Source: Fasciolopsis buskii
Taxonomy: Eukaryota; Platyhelminthes; Trematoda; Plagiorchiida; Fasciolidae
DNA length: 64,000 bases
Assembly: GCA_008360955.1 (NCBI GenBank)
Contig: LUCM01008791.1
Span: 205,773 to 269,772 of the forward strand
Direction: 5' to 3'
Shown: positions 48,401 through 62,342 of the stretch, in pieces
How positions within the stretch are numbered: position 1 is the stretch's first letter
How the letters are laid out: the number at the start of each line of letters is the position of its first letter
Notes under the pieces: model-generated
The model's database searches: none
The model's input: the letters and a program-made list of their open reading frames with translations, nothing else
Told to the model about the DNA's origin: nothing
Program-made: the position numbers and the translations under genes

Positions 48401-51400
48401 CAGTCACCTATCGCATTCCCAACGTGATTTACTTCCTGATAAGTCGTTCTGCTGCGATGCGCTGACTGCTGCCGAAACCACGTCGAAAGTGTGCAATGAC
48501 TGCCAGATCAACGTTGCTTTCTACCAAATTTGCTAAGACCTTCGACAAGATTCTTATATTCTACTTCTGCATCAGCCTCAGAGCTATGGTTTTATTGGCC
48601 TTATGCTGGAAATATTGGGCAACTTCCAAACTGGCCAAACCTTAGACAGGGGCTAAGGCGCGTTTTCTCGCAACCATCGCCGTGTAATGCTGCAACACCA
48701 AAACGCTTGCCGCTCAATTCCCTCCTCCTTTGAATTTACGTCAAGGACCGCCTAAGACATCCCCATCAGCGTCTCCTTGAAGGTGAAGGAAACGATCCTC
48801 TGGCTCTGCGATTTGGAGCTTTCATGGTCAGCCTTCGACTATACAAAAGAAAGCACAAACAATGGGATATTCCCATCGAGGACAATAAGTCAGCATAGAC
48901 CTAGGAAAATCGAATCAACAAAAAATCATCCATCAACGTGATCGATGAGCTAACCACGGTGAGCCGTCAAGGAATACCAGGTTTACTGCTGAATATCAGC
49001 CTCTCTTTCTCTAATTATCGGTCTGCCGGTGAAACGACATTCAGCATAAAAATGAAACAAATCTTTTGCGCACATATTGACTAACGAATCCTGGATGATA
49101 TACGGAACTTTCATTTGGCCCCTATGTAAATATTCGAGCGAAATAGTGCATTCTCTCCATGTTAGAGATCGAGAAACACTATACGGGGTCAAGGAGCCCA
49201 CGCCTAATTAGGTTTCTGCTCACCCACCTTTCTCGCATTTCTTTTACTTTGGGACAAAAACTCTCCTCGTTTGTCTTCTCAAGTAACCGAGGTGATCTTC
49301 CAATGTATGACCTCTTTACATCATGCTATGGAAAGGAACACTGTGAATTGTCCTCTCTACTCGCTAAACAGAAGCTTGAGGAGAATTTCCAGGATGAGGC
49401 TTCGGATAGTCATGGGAACCAGGTTCTTTAAAAAAGGGTGGCTCGCACGCAGAAGGCGCTACCTGATAAACTCAAGTCAGTGTGAAAATAAACTTTCAAG
49501 AAATATTCGAATATCCAATTGAGCCTAACGGTTTGAACACTCTTAACGTCGGCCAAATCAGCCCGGAAGAGAAAGAAGTCGAAAAATTACGTATAGCTCA
49601 GTTGCCACTTAGCTACCTGTCTAGCTGGGCACTGCAACCTTGTTCAATGTGACGGTGTGCAATTCACCCGCATTCCAAGCTCTCCTTCTTTCAGCGCGGT
49701 GCTATTTCGCCCAGACTCAAGCAAAAGGTCAAACACCAAGGAACAGGACTTACTGGCCTTATATGCGCCTAATAATTCAAGACTAGCAAAGTCAGAGTAG
49801 GAAGCGCCTACTCTTTATGCATGCAGCACTGGCAATGAAATAGGCTCTAGATTCTTTGCCTTTGGCCATGCGGCAGTTTGCAACTGTTTTGGCATGCTTA
49901 TTGGGAACTTCTTTAGTTGCCGTAACCCAACTAAGCTCATTTTAATTTATTCTCCACAGGTCAACGCTATTCAGGCACCGTGAGGGTTTTGCCTTCAGTG
50001 AGTATCAGGAAATTGAGACTGTAACATTTTTACGCAGACAGAAAGATCACCTTTAAAATTCAAGCGTGATTAAAGTTCACAAGCAACATATACGTCCAGT
50101 CTTTATGCAACCAGAGCCTTATTAAGCTGATGTCAATGACCGTACACACGGAAATCTGCTCGATTGTGATTGCAAAAATCAGGACGCAAGAATCCTGGCT
50201 CAAATGAATTTTATCAGCAACTGATAGCTTCACGTGCCGAATACTCCACAATACGCATTCTGGATAACGCAGTGACACCTAAGAGCACAGCAAAATCTAT
50301 TTCAACGTGAAACTCTATGGAAAGCGACCTTGGTACACAAATCCACAGGTAGCACTCAGGATTTAGGGAATTATATACGTAATGTCCACATCTTTGATTG
50401 TAAGCCACAGCCACCATTCGGACGTGTTGGAAAAAGCGAGCAAAGATGTGTGAAGGGAAATAGCAATCAAGAAGATTAAAAAAGTGTGATCTCTTCTGGG
50501 GTTCAGTCAAACAGAGGATCTTATGCTCCTCTGACAAGACCCAAACAATATTATGAGGATGGCAACAAAGTCAACGCAAACGAATTGAATCCCTATGATC
50601 CGCAACGTGGGCAAATTAAAGAAATTGGATGTTAGCAAAACAAACCTTCACAAGTCAGGATGACTCATGAGTAAGCAAGATATCCACAAGAAAATCTTAA
50701 TAAAATCCGGAAGAAGGGAAGTAACACCGAGAAAAAATAAACCGCGGCAAAAAATGGTTGTTATTAGCAGCAGGTTTGGCAGGAATGGTAAAGTTTCGAC
50801 CACAAATACTAGAAGCAAATGAGTGAGCGTCATTTATTCAACCTGTATCAGTGATGTCAAACTGATGTTAAGTTGCCCAAACCTCATTTGAAGCCACAGT
50901 TGGCTTTGTTCTGGTATCGAATTTTGCCTTTTCGTTTGCCTAAATTCCTGAAGTCGCTGGCCCCAAAGCCATCTGCTGTTTTGAAATTAGAAGTAGAATC
51001 AGCAAGAAAGGATCAGTGTCTGAGAAGATATTTCAGTCTTATTGCTCCTTCTAGTAGCTGTAGAATTCCTTGGTTGATGGGTTCTGTGCTTTTACCAATT
51101 ACGTTTTACTCTTTAATATTGGCATTCACACTTACACATACAGAATCTTGACATTATTACGAGTGCTAGGTTGCATGGTTCCGAGCAGTTGTAAACCTTG
51201 ATGGGGCGTAGATGAAAATGACCCATATTTTTCAAAATTCTTGCTCTGAATCGGCGCACAGCTTCCGTGATATTTTATCCTTTGAGAGTTACGGTTTAAA
51301 ACACTGGGAGCAAAGAGCCAGCATGAAATATTCATTTATATCCACCAAGTCTTCTGTCCGGACACTAACTCAACCGGACTACCCAGTTCATCGTACGCCA

Positions 51401-52152
51401 AACATAGGCGGCCTTATGAAAAAATTGGTTTCATTTAAGCTGACGATTGTCTAATCATCAGTGCTTTCTTGCCGCAAGTTTACGAATAGGCTGTTCGCTT
51501 TGGGTTAATGGTGAACGCGGAATTTCTGCCTTTATTAATCATTTCATCGGCATAAACGCAAATTCTTCCTATTCCATATTGGGCTTTTGAAACCGGAAGC
51601 TAAAATGTTTCCACCATTTTAAGTAGGTACTTGCAAGAAAATTCGTCTGGTTTTCGCGCAAACCCTAAGTAACTGGTTTTCGCAGATTTGGCCCAACCTT
51701 ATGTAAACACAAAGACTTTCATTGCTTTTGCATTAACTCAACAAAGATCCCCTTCAGCTGCAAGGGCGACTTGAGGAATATGGCCTAACACCTCTCCACA
51801 ATGAACACGTTCATCGTCAAACGATGAACGAGCCGGGCAACTCAGATGGGAGACGAGGACATCGGCCCTTGATTCGTCCCGACCTCAGGCCGATCTCATG
51901 TTCCGGCCGATTTCGGGATGTTCCCGTCTTGTGTAACAATTTGGGTTGATCACAACTATAGACTAAATAGCAATAATGTTCCATAGCTGGCATTCCAGAA
52001 CAAAGTATTCTGCTGGGTTGTTTGACCCATCGATGATGGACGAACATCTGAGGCGGTTTCCTTGGTTCCCAGGTTATATCAGTCCCTGTGAAGTTGTATG
52101 AACGACTGCCTTAACTTGGCCACCGCATTAATTTTGCACACAATTTGTCCGC
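45481..52152. other. Region without a recognised gene
   Basis: Only a weak direct repeat (46240-46335 and 47545-47642) is supported. The purine bias of the plus strand fades near 47.7 kb, after which the plus strand is richer in A and C. Frames such as 50873-51151 (plus) and 50214-50537 (minus) have no recognisable domain. Confidence 0.5.
46240..47642 (+). repeat. Pair of direct repeats (46240-46335 and 47545-47642)
   Basis: Both copies contain a block beginning TTTGATCTT, then GTGGGGAA, then GGCAGT.GTAA, and align over about 95 bases at perhaps 65-70% by eye. The second copy lies within a minus-strand frame (47727-47407) containing GYPNSRL. A similar short peptide occurs in the minus-strand frame at 36896-37309. 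An old dispersed element is likely; the family is not recognised. Confidence 0.4.
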
Positions 52153-54076
52153 TCGTTATGAAAATCTGGGCACCAACCCTACTCAGTTCTGTACAAGTGG
52201 AATGCAGACATTCAATTGGTATAACAAAAGAACGATCGAAGGCGGTAAGAATTTGAGTGAGTTTGACAAGGTCTTGCCAGTGAGGCCTGCCTGTGCCACG
52301 GGAAAATAGTATCCCTTGTGAACGGTCAACGTTCGGTTAAAGAGCAATTTGGAAGAATAATTACGTGTATTGCCGTCGAGGCATCCTCTTATAGATGCTC
52401 CACCAATATGGTACTTTCGATGTAATAAGTAGCGTTGTTTTGCTCCCAGAAAGAATCTCAAAGGACGGCACTGGAAGTGGGTTGGCTCGGCTGAGATGGT
52501 GTTCTTCAATAGTTGGGTGAATTCCGTTAATCAATTTAAAGAGCTATCATGCCGGGGCTTGTAGACGTCAGGGTCCATCAACTAGGTCTGGGCCACTGCT
52601 TCGAAGACGAGGCTTGACGTCGGGGACAGAGGAACCTGGTAACGCCAGCATACTGCCTAAGCGCAGCTCTGACTGCAGTGTTCGAGGCGTTGGTTATCAA
52701 AAATTTGGGTGCTGACGGGTTGGGTTGCAGGAATACCGTTTTTGAGGACAAATTTTTGATGGAAATGAGCACCTGCCGTATGTCCTTAGAAAACGTGAAC
52801 TTGAGTTTGACTCCTTACAAGACATCTGTGAAGGGCATTGGTTTCTCCCCGGTTGGGAATAAGTCGATAAAATGCCTCTGCCAGACAGAGAGACTACCAT
52901 ATTTAGAAGTGCGAAGGACTTCCCGGATGTTCTGCTAAATAATATTTTCCACATTCGGTAATGGAGTACATCACAGACCGAGACATTGTGTCACTTTGGT
53001 TTTACAGTTCAAGTTTCGAGGCGGTGAACGCGGCGCCATATTTGCTAACAGAACCAAAAAAAGCTTGTTGGTGAGCTGTGTTGCTTCTCCAATTGTCGAG
53101 AAAATAAGACACTATCCAGATGCACATGCACACTCTCAGAACACTGTGTGGGTCCCAGCATGGCCCTCAGGAAAGCCTGAACTGCGCTGCTGAGCCCCAA
53201 ATCATCCCACTGAACTGGAATAGTCCAAAAAGCTATCACTGCCGCTTTCGGTATTCCAGTCTCCTCCTCACGAATCCTACTGCAAGGTCCAACGAATATG
53301 TGCAGATTACGACTCCGCAAGCCGCAAACATCGAGGCCCATTCTTGCCTATGGAAAGTTGGCCACCTACTGGGCACGATGATGACGACGAGACGCCACAC
53401 TTCCCGAGGTAGCTTTGGAAGCCCCTTAATCCTAGGCTAGACCAATCGCAGTAACTCCCTGAAACGATTATTCTCAGTAAAAGCCATTCGCGTTATGATC
53501 GTTTCCTTCAACATTTACCAGGTGCCGAAGACATTGTGATATCCCTGACCTGGAGGGTAGCGTCTGAGGAGGGCGACGGCCGTCAGTCCGTCTGAAAGTT
53601 CTGGCGTCGCTGGTCATCCTGTATTTTTAAAATCTAGATCCGATAACGTAAACCGAAGGCAAGGGTTTTAATCTGTGGACATGGTTCTTGATTAGAAAAT
53701 TGGAAAATTTTTACCCTAAAATACCCGAAGAACAATTCTGATAAAACATCCTGCCAGCGGCAAACAAAGCAAAGCTTCCGTCGACGACAAAGGTCGATAA
53801 ATTTTACTCCTGAATGAACGACGGGCAAATCACCACAAAGTAATAAGAACTCTAGTGACAGATAAGTCACGGTTTGAAAGATCAACTGCCTGAACGAAGT
53901 TATGGCTTTATCTTTACTTGCTCTTTGTCTACCCGTTATGACAACCTGAGAACCACCCCTACTAGGTTTTGTAAAACTGGAATGCAGACATTCGACTGGT
54001 GTAACAAAAGGACGATGAAAGGCGGTAAGAAGTTGAATGAGTTTGACATGGTCTTGCGAGTGAAGTGTGCATGCAC
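52153..54076 (+). repeat. Pair of direct repeats flanking the gypsy relic (52153-52297 and 53934-54076)
   Basis: The two 145-base segments align without large gaps at roughly 75-80%, sharing GGAATGCAGACATTC and GGCGGTAAGAA. Translated on the plus strand they give related peptides (GMQTFNWYNKRT versus GMQTFDWCNKRT). They lie either side of the gypsy pol relic at about 1.8-kb spacing. They are too dissimilar and too short to be called LTRs with confidence. Confidence 0.55.
52578..53440 (-). mobile_element. Ty3/gypsy retrotransposon pol relic (reverse transcriptase to RNase H)
   Basis: On the minus strand the frame 53341-53045 contains IPKAAVIAFW, GLSSAVQAFLRAM and ESVHVHLDSVLF, collinear with the gypsy blocks 'IPKTAVITPFG', 'GLxNAxQxFQR' and 'YLDDVL', with the catalytic YLDD degraded to HLDS. 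Further on, in other frames, come a palm-to-thumb block (FIDLFPTGEKP, GVKLKFTF) and then NPSAPKFLITNASNTAV (frame 52772-52578), the RNase H start where the usual TDAS is now TNAS. Frameshifts and lost catalytic residues show it is dead. Gag, integrase and LTRs were not identified. Confidence 0.75.
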
Positions 54077-57000
54077 AGTGTACAAATGGCATCCAAGCTG
54101 AAAGGTCAAATTCTGATATATGAGTAACCCGGGTGGCCACATCCATGTTCTATTGCAAAGTCACTGCAGTCTTGTTGATAAATGGCTGAAATACTGGAAG
54201 TGGCGGTTTGGCACTCGCCACCTTGGCGGTAACCACTCATCATGCTTCTTGCAGGCAATTGTTTTTTCAAAGCGATGAAGTATGGGCTGCGCTAGAAGCT
54301 GTTTGATCTATCCGAAGAGCTCATTCCCCGTTTCAGTCGTCCGGACTAAAGGTTTGGCTTTCCATGGAATTTCTTTCGTCCTCGCTTCAACATTTATACT
54401 CTCTGTGGTTGTATATACCGGACCTTTCCATGGAATTGCTCGTGGTGCCGCCAGTCGTTAGAGCCCTTGAGTACGCAGCCTCCCGCCCCTAAAATGCTAT
54501 GCAAAGTAGTAAGCCAAAATGATTCCCCCAAAACTTGCGAGCTCAACGAAACGGCCTCCCACAGCTCTTGAGAATGGTTCATCAAGTTCCTTCCGGAAGT
54601 TGGGTGCAGCCTGGATCTAACTGTGGGACGCTTTGTATTCACGATCGTTCATATTCTACCAAATTTACAGAAGAAAGTTCCAGTCACCAGCGCAGATTGG
54701 ACAGTTGCCAAGTTTACACTAGCCCCAGATTCCGCACCAACGGCTGTTTTGGCAGACATCTGTTACAGATCAAGTGACTAAACCCGTCTGATAGCAAGGT
54801 GAGTGAACATGGGAAGTTGCATATGGATCACATACCTAGTTACAATTCTGATTTCTCTGACACTGCAGGTAAATCGGCTTCAAAGTGAAATAATTTTGGC
54901 ACCCACGAATAGATGTTGGAAACTGAAACTCACTGCCGATAGGATGCTTAGTTTAAGAATTTTATCTTACTGAATTTTTATCTTCCGCAACTGCCGTTTA
55001 ACTGCAAAAGCCGCATATTCAGCTTATGCAACAGCCAGCACTTTGGGAATGCAATTAACTTTGTCGGGTTTCTTAGCCCAGGTTGGCCCCCATTTCTGTG
55101 TTCCATGCCTTAGAAGACCTTCCATAGGCCAAAAGGGAAACCAATACCGTCAAGTTTTTTAGTTATGGATTAGACCAGGGCGGCCTACAGCATTTTACGA
55201 TCATCTTATCGGGCGTCCTTCAGAAAAGCATCCCTGGCAGTTTTTCTTAGGCGAAATTGAAGTGGTACCGCCGTTGCCGGATCTAATTATTGCCGTGATG
55301 TCAGGTGACAATTTTGCTCATCGCCGGAAACCCATGTCGTCATTCTTCCACGTGATAAAAAGAACTGCGCGATCCAGGAATCCATGGCCCCTTAGCTCAC
55401 ATTGGATAGGTCGTTTAAGATCACCCAACTTAATATCTTTGTCCGTAGTAACGCAAGCAACGCATTTTAGTTCGGTTATGTCGAGGCCGAGTATTACATC
55501 TGCAGCATGTTGTATACCATTAGTTTGGCTATTGCAGGCTGACTAAAAAAATACCATTACCTTGCGTGTCTTTGAAACGACCAGTTCGTTTGATCACGCA
55601 TCCAGTGAAACAAGGAATCTACGGAGTAGATCTTATCGTCTGAAAAAGCCTAACTTTCTCAAAGCTGCAGATCATTAGTATTGAAATAGCCTCATGCCAA
55701 CCTACTCAACTGCTGGTGGTAAAGCAATATTCTGCTTTCTAGCCTCTCTGTTGCGCTTTCTCCATGAACGATGTCTTTTGATAAGTGTCTCATGAAACAT
55801 CCATGTTTGTGGATAACGTCGATTCAATCCAGCCGCCTGAACTTCGTTTCCCACAGAAAAAGATACCCAGAATTTTATTCCCCAGTTTAATAGCACCAGA
55901 ACTATTTGAAGCATATTTCTGCCTCCAAAGTACTGTTCTAGAACATGCTGTAACGCATACATATTAGACCTCAACAGTGACTACCCGGTCTCACCAGAAA
56001 CAGGTGAGCTGAAATATGTGGTACAACAGAATGATACCGCATCCTTTTAAATTCGGTCGGCCGAAGATTCCACGAGATTTTTAAACAAGGCCCGTCAGCC
56101 TTTATAAAAGACCTTTACCCTCTGAAATTTTGGTTCATAGAATGACATTTGGGTCACGGTGTTTAGAGTCTTTCAATATTTACTGTATTTTGTACGCCGA
56201 TTTACGGCCGCAACTGCCAAACTCTGTCACAATTAACAGTCACCTTACTCTGGTTTGCCTTCATTTCACCCTGCATCGCATTAATCAGAGGAAGCAACGA
56301 TCCAGAGAAGACCTTTGGGTATTCACTGGATGCAGATATATCAGTGTCTGGCAAACTGGGGATAAGCAGCATCAGACAGCCTTAAATCAAACTGCTAATA
56401 ATAATAATAATGAATATATATCTAAAAATTCGAGAGTTATGAGCAAGACAAGATTAAATTTACACGCAAATGGCGCAGTAGAAATCGTAAAACAAAAGTT
56501 TAGTCGTGAAGATGCAGTGTCTGTGCTCTCATGAACATAACCTGCAATTAGATGGGCCAGCCACGAGTTTTGGGCTTCAAATCAGAGCTGGATAATCCAT
56601 CGCCTAAACTTTCTGGGGCTGACTGTGAGTCGCGCAATGCGAGTCAATCCACGTTCAAACGCATCAAAGGTGCACATCGCCGGCGCATAATTCGGCTGGG
56701 AAGAAATGGTGGGTGTTGTCAAGTAAACGGGTTCATCAAAAATCAGGAGGGTAAAATGGTAAAGACGAAGATGACTATGGATATAGTAACGGGATGGAGA
56801 AGAGTTGGATATCATATGAGGTGGATGAAGAATGTTATTTGCTAAGTGGGTGTTTATGCGAACGTTATTTCGCAATACGCTTCTACACCTTACGTTTGGG
56901 CTAGGCTGCTACTTTCCATCTGACACGAATATGACTAGGAAAGCCGAGGTGTACGCACCGCTACCTAATCATTTTATTAAATCCCGCATACTGTGAGAAC

Positions 57001-60000
57001 GTGCTGCTGGAACAAGTTTTCTGCCTGCTGTATAAACTGCATTTGTGCATGTGCGCGCGTACACGCATACATGCTGTTCGTAGATTCCTTCATCCCTTGC
57101 TTGCGCTTCCTTCTTAGCCATTTAAAAGATGACCTGTGGCCTCCATTGTTAACTTACTGAGGCATGTCATTTTTTCATTGCCGTTGCCTTCATACCATTT
57201 TGAGCCTTTCGCGTGGAGACACATTTGCACCAACACTTTCCTGGGAGCCCAAAATTATCTGTAATCTGAGGCCCCCTAAGGGGGCGTCGTTTAATCGCCA
57301 GGGGCTGCTACCGATTTCAACAGGGAAACCTTCGCGATTGACGGACAGTTATGGGATCCTTGACATTACATGTACAAGAATCTTCATCCGACTTAACAAT
57401 ACCCCTTGATGGAATATGCCTTCTGATAACAGCTTCATAAATATTACATTAAATCTCGTTGGAAGTCTTGAAATTTCGGACAGGAAATAGGTCAGGTTTT
57501 CATTCTTTGAAAAAACTTTGCATCTGACCGAAAACTTCCGCTGTCTGGAAACATGATGTTCGGCTTCCTGAGGCGCTTGGCCCCGATTGCATTGGTTTTC
57601 TCCGGAAAAATGCACTAAACAATTTTTATCGTCTAATAACAAAGAAACTGGGCGGGCCGGTCGTTTGTGATCTAACTTTTCTTTGGTTCCGACAAAAACG
57701 AGGTGGTGTTTACGTCCGACGATGTTTTTGCTCTGTTTCATGAAATTAGGGAAAACAAGAAATCCAGAGCGCAGTAAGATATATTCCACGGCAAACCCAT
57801 TCAGAAGCCCTCCCAATGCTTCACTACTTTCAGCTATTTCCATTTTTTCAGGCTCAATCGATTTCTCAGGAGAACCTCTATATTCGGTTACTTTTGAAAC
57901 GTCAAAAATTTGCCACTGCCTAATGGTACATACAATGCTCAGTGTCAGTTTCCTAAGGCTAAAGTTGACCGCACCTAAGCTGCTTCATTAGCTTTTGAAT
58001 ATTCCCCATTCATATCTTCCAGCCCATTTGAATTACAGCCGGAATCCACTAAACAAACGATGGCTTTTCATGCATACATCAGAGTTAAAGATTTACACCG
58101 TCGTTTTCTTTGCATTTCTCAGTTCTGTCTTAACGAATGTTTGAATTGCGGCCCCGGTATTATCAGGTGAACCAATATCCACTAATTAGACTTTAAATTT
58201 TGGACACGGGTTCTATCAATCTTTATTGGGATGCATTGCTCTATTTGCTGGTCAAGGGGTAGTACGAACCTGGCAGAAACTGGATTTTGATCTGCATTAC
58301 GTGAAACCCTTTCACGCATTAACATTGTGGTGCTCATTCTGTGGATCCTGTGGCAAACTATTTCCGTTAATATATAGCAAACGTGTGACTTCAAGTTGTC
58401 GATCAGGCAGGCGCGTTTGATTCACGGTGAAATGCGTGTTGAGCTCTATACATCCGCTTCCTGTTTGCAAACTCATGTGGTCTGTTACACCGGGTTTATA
58501 TTTTGGTGTACCTTTGCTACTGCCTTTTACAAAGTCCTGGGGCTTACCATCGAATGAACTTGTTGAATTCCCTGCCATTGTTTAAGTATTCATTTGGTTC
58601 GATGGAGGAAAGACAAAGAGAGAAAACAGCATCTCGCTTGCCAAATAAGGGAACACGGCAAATCCAGTCAAGAGGTAAACGGATGAACAGGGAACTAGAC
58701 CGCCTGAATGACAGGAATCGTACAGTGGGACACTGTGGCTGAAATAAAAAAAATTACTCAAAAGAAAACCGCAGAAACCTGCGATCATCTGGTGGAAACT
58801 TCCCAGTTGTCCAGCCACTGGTGCTGACCATATCTTCAATGTCGAACACAACTCTTTGAATGCGAGATTCGAAACATCAAGACCATAGTAATCTAGAAAG
58901 TTCTAAGAGATCCAGACAAAAAATACACTTCCTTATGGGCATTTACCATATCGAAAGCGAATGAAAGTTGAAAGTCAAGTAGTCTGACGTTTACCGTTGC
59001 AAGCACCTGAATTATTCGTGTAAGAAATACGGTAGATTGACTGATCGGACCTTGAAGGACCAAAATTAGCACTTCGTGGCTCTGCTTGGATCACGGATTG
59101 CACCAAATTTGCAAGTAAATGGACCCCCCTGACTCCCGAGTGGGCGGGATATAAAACAATTCATCCGGTAAGACAGATAAAACATAAGTCTGAATTGAGA
59201 CATGTTGAGCCCGCATGCGTAGGGAACATGAGTGAATGGGAAGGGACAAGGAAAATTCTGCAAAAACTTACCAAACAACCACAGTTACACGCATGTGGAA
59301 GGCTGAATTGCAAGGAACTTTAGATCCCGACCACCCTTGACTAAGGGTATCAGTTGCCTCAAAAACATCTTTAAGATACAGTCTAATGTTAACAGGCTTT
59401 TAAAATTCTATAATATCCGTCTTTACAACATTTGTATTTGTGTGCATATTTCTCGGTTTGAGAGGGGCATGCTTAGGACAAGGTCAAATTTGTATACGGC
59501 TGACTCGGAGGAAATACAAACAATAGGAAATTGAAGGGACTTTGGGAGGTATGCGTCGGCTTCCTTGAATCACTCGGTAGGCACACCTGGAAGTCCTGTC
59601 AGAATCTGCAATCTGATACACAACGCGCGAGTCAGAAAGCCACAAATCAAAGATTGGCAAATAGTTTGGCAAAGTTATGCTAGATTTGCTAGGGCAAATG
59701 GTTAGTGACGAGCTGCGATTCACCTTCTGTTTAAATACATTAAATTGCGTATCGCAGGTGGAACATCTGTCTAGAGGTTGTGGACATTACAGAGGCTAGG
59801 GTAGAAGTTTTTGATGTCATGGTCTTTGTCGCATTTGAATTTTCTGTTAGCCAGTGAATAGGAACTGTGTTTATTGGCAAGCGTGAAACATGATTAAGAG
59901 AGAGGGGAAGTCATTTGGAATTTTTTACAGCTGGTAATGTGGCGAGCGAATTGGCCAAAAATAGGAAGAAAGAGTCAAACCGTTTTGAGGAAATAATAAC

Positions 60001-62342
60001 AGCAGCTTGCCTAAGGGCCTTTCAGAGTCCAGGAGGCTATCTTGAAATAGACAGAACGACGGAGATATTCGGTCACGACAATGTGTGCTGCGAACCTTCT
60101 AGCCTTTTACGGCGTGTAAAATGCATGACTCGGTCAGACCTAGATTGGAAGGTTTCCGCAAATAACTTGCATTTGGGCCAAACTTTGGCATCATCACAGG
60201 CATCGATTCTGTTGACCCGATAGGATGGTTAGCAAATGTGTTAAAGAATGAAAGGCCAGCCTTTATTAGGTGTGCAAAACTGGTTTGGTATAGAGGCCCG
60301 CTGAAAACAGAACGGCGGAGGATCATTTGTTGTCTAACGCCGATTCCACTGCTTCCGACAATTGGAGGGCATTACCTGTTTGAACTGTTTCGTGGGCGGC
60401 AGGTTGGGCAGCATGCAAGGACTCTGGTCACTGAAGATAGACAAGTAATTAGGGAAGGAAAAACATGTGGGTACCAAGGTCATTAGTTTACAAACACGAT
60501 GATATCTTTTACCGCCTATTACTTCCTACGGACACAAGTGTTTGAGTAAGCGAGACACCAAATAGAATGCACGTCAGCATGTCATGTGTACGCGAAGAAA
60601 TCAAAGGCAGACTGAGGACTAGACGGATTAATTTCTGAAGCGTATATGGGCAGCCCGATGCATCGCTCCTAAAAATAGTCTCATAACATAAAACAAAACC
60701 CACATCCGTCTAACGGAGGTGGCGTGGGTTTCCCCTTTCCCTAAGCCACGTCTGGGCCGATGAAGTAAGTATCAGTTTTGGAGGTGCCCAATGCCCTTTC
60801 AGCTTGATTTAGATACAAACGGATCTAGCAGAAGTTTTTGTGCAAGCAGTGAAATGGCTGAACCCTTGTAGGTACTTTTCAAATTTGCTATTTTGGACCT
60901 TAACTTTCCGCGTGCTACATCTCCTTCGCAGCTGCTAAAGGCGAACCGTTTTCTCCTTTTTCAAGGAAAATGAGGTAAATGTGCCGCTGTTATTGGCGGT
61001 TCTCACGCGCAAAGAACCAAGAAAACCAATTTGGGGATAGGCAGACACCAGGAAGAAAGTGGCTTATGCCGAAGAGCACAGATCTGCATGTTTCTGCCCC
61101 ACAACGCTCTAGCTTACCCGCATTTTGGCAAATGACCCTTGAAACTTGCTGTGTTGGATGGGTTGGCTGCCCAAAAATATCAATTCGTTCGCGTGGCGTC
61201 GGCAGTTTTTTCAAGAAAGTAGGCTGGATAATGGAACAAAGGAAAGCAAACCAGGTTCGAATAAAAAAGTGAAGGGGAATCAAGACGATTAGGTGACGAA
61301 GACAAAGGGAAGCCTGAAAGAAGTTGTAATGGAGTGAAACGATTGCGGGGATAGAAACTAGTAATACCGAACATAATATCTGGATCTCGTTGGCTGTCGG
61401 AGTAAGTAAACCGTAATGGGATCTTCTGGAAAAGATTTGAAGGATCAGAAAGCCATTGTGAAGAAAAATTATTTGCAGCAAAATCTGTCGCGGTATTCGG
61501 CACCCTCCTACTACCACCGATCAGAATTGAATGTGGTCCTGTCGGCTGGAATCAAGATTCTAAAGTGCTTACTTCAGTGAATAATGGGGTTCTGGACCAG
61601 CGTCGTGCGCTCGGTTTACTGGGCTAGGGTTTGTTATTAGGAGTAAGTAATAGTAAAGACAAAAATTTCTGAGTTTTTTTAAAGGCGGCGATAGATTTTG
61701 ATAGGACGCGCAAAAACTGCGGCAGTAAACGCCACAGGGAAATTATTTAACTATAAAAATTTTATTCCAGCACCTGCTTTCGGTATGTCAGTCTTCAATA
61801 CGTGCTTCGTCTTTCGAAAGAAATAAGGAATTTGGTTTCTGAAATGAGAGCCTGATATGCCGCTTACGACAGCACTAACACTATTAAATACCAACAAGGT
61901 TCCGTCGCGCGCCAAAATGGCATTGATTTGTGATACGACAATGGGTAAAGTTCCATGTAAATTATACTTAACTAGATGCCCAGTAGCTGCTCAGCAAATG
62001 ACTGCCAGACGTTTTCAGTCTGTTACGTTGTTTTCTATCTTTGTACAGCGTAAGAAATGAGGTTGGTTTTGGAGAGATCCGGTTTACTGAAGATCAATTC
62101 AAAGGTTCTTTGTAGCAAGTAAACTAATACATTGAATTTTGCAACTTAGGTAGTTACATTTGCCAAACCTTCGAGGCCACAGAAGTAGTTTAGGCCGAAA
62201 TCACAGTCCACTGCTAATGCTGACAGTTTTGGTTCCCAATTTTATCCCCCGTTATGGATAAATTAGGCCTACAAAGAGGGATGCAGCATTTTTTGTCTAC
62301 GCACTTCATCATCCATTTGTTGGCTCAATTGTCGAGATTTGT
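54077..62342. other. Region without a recognised gene
   Basis: Unassigned sequence. The longest frame is 57843-57349 on the minus strand (164 codons), uninterrupted but without a domain I recognise or convincing splice sites. A plus-strand frame at 61857-62060 vaguely resembles a cyclophilin N-terminus, and I do not call it. A short (AAT)n run sits near 56397. Confidence 0.5.
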
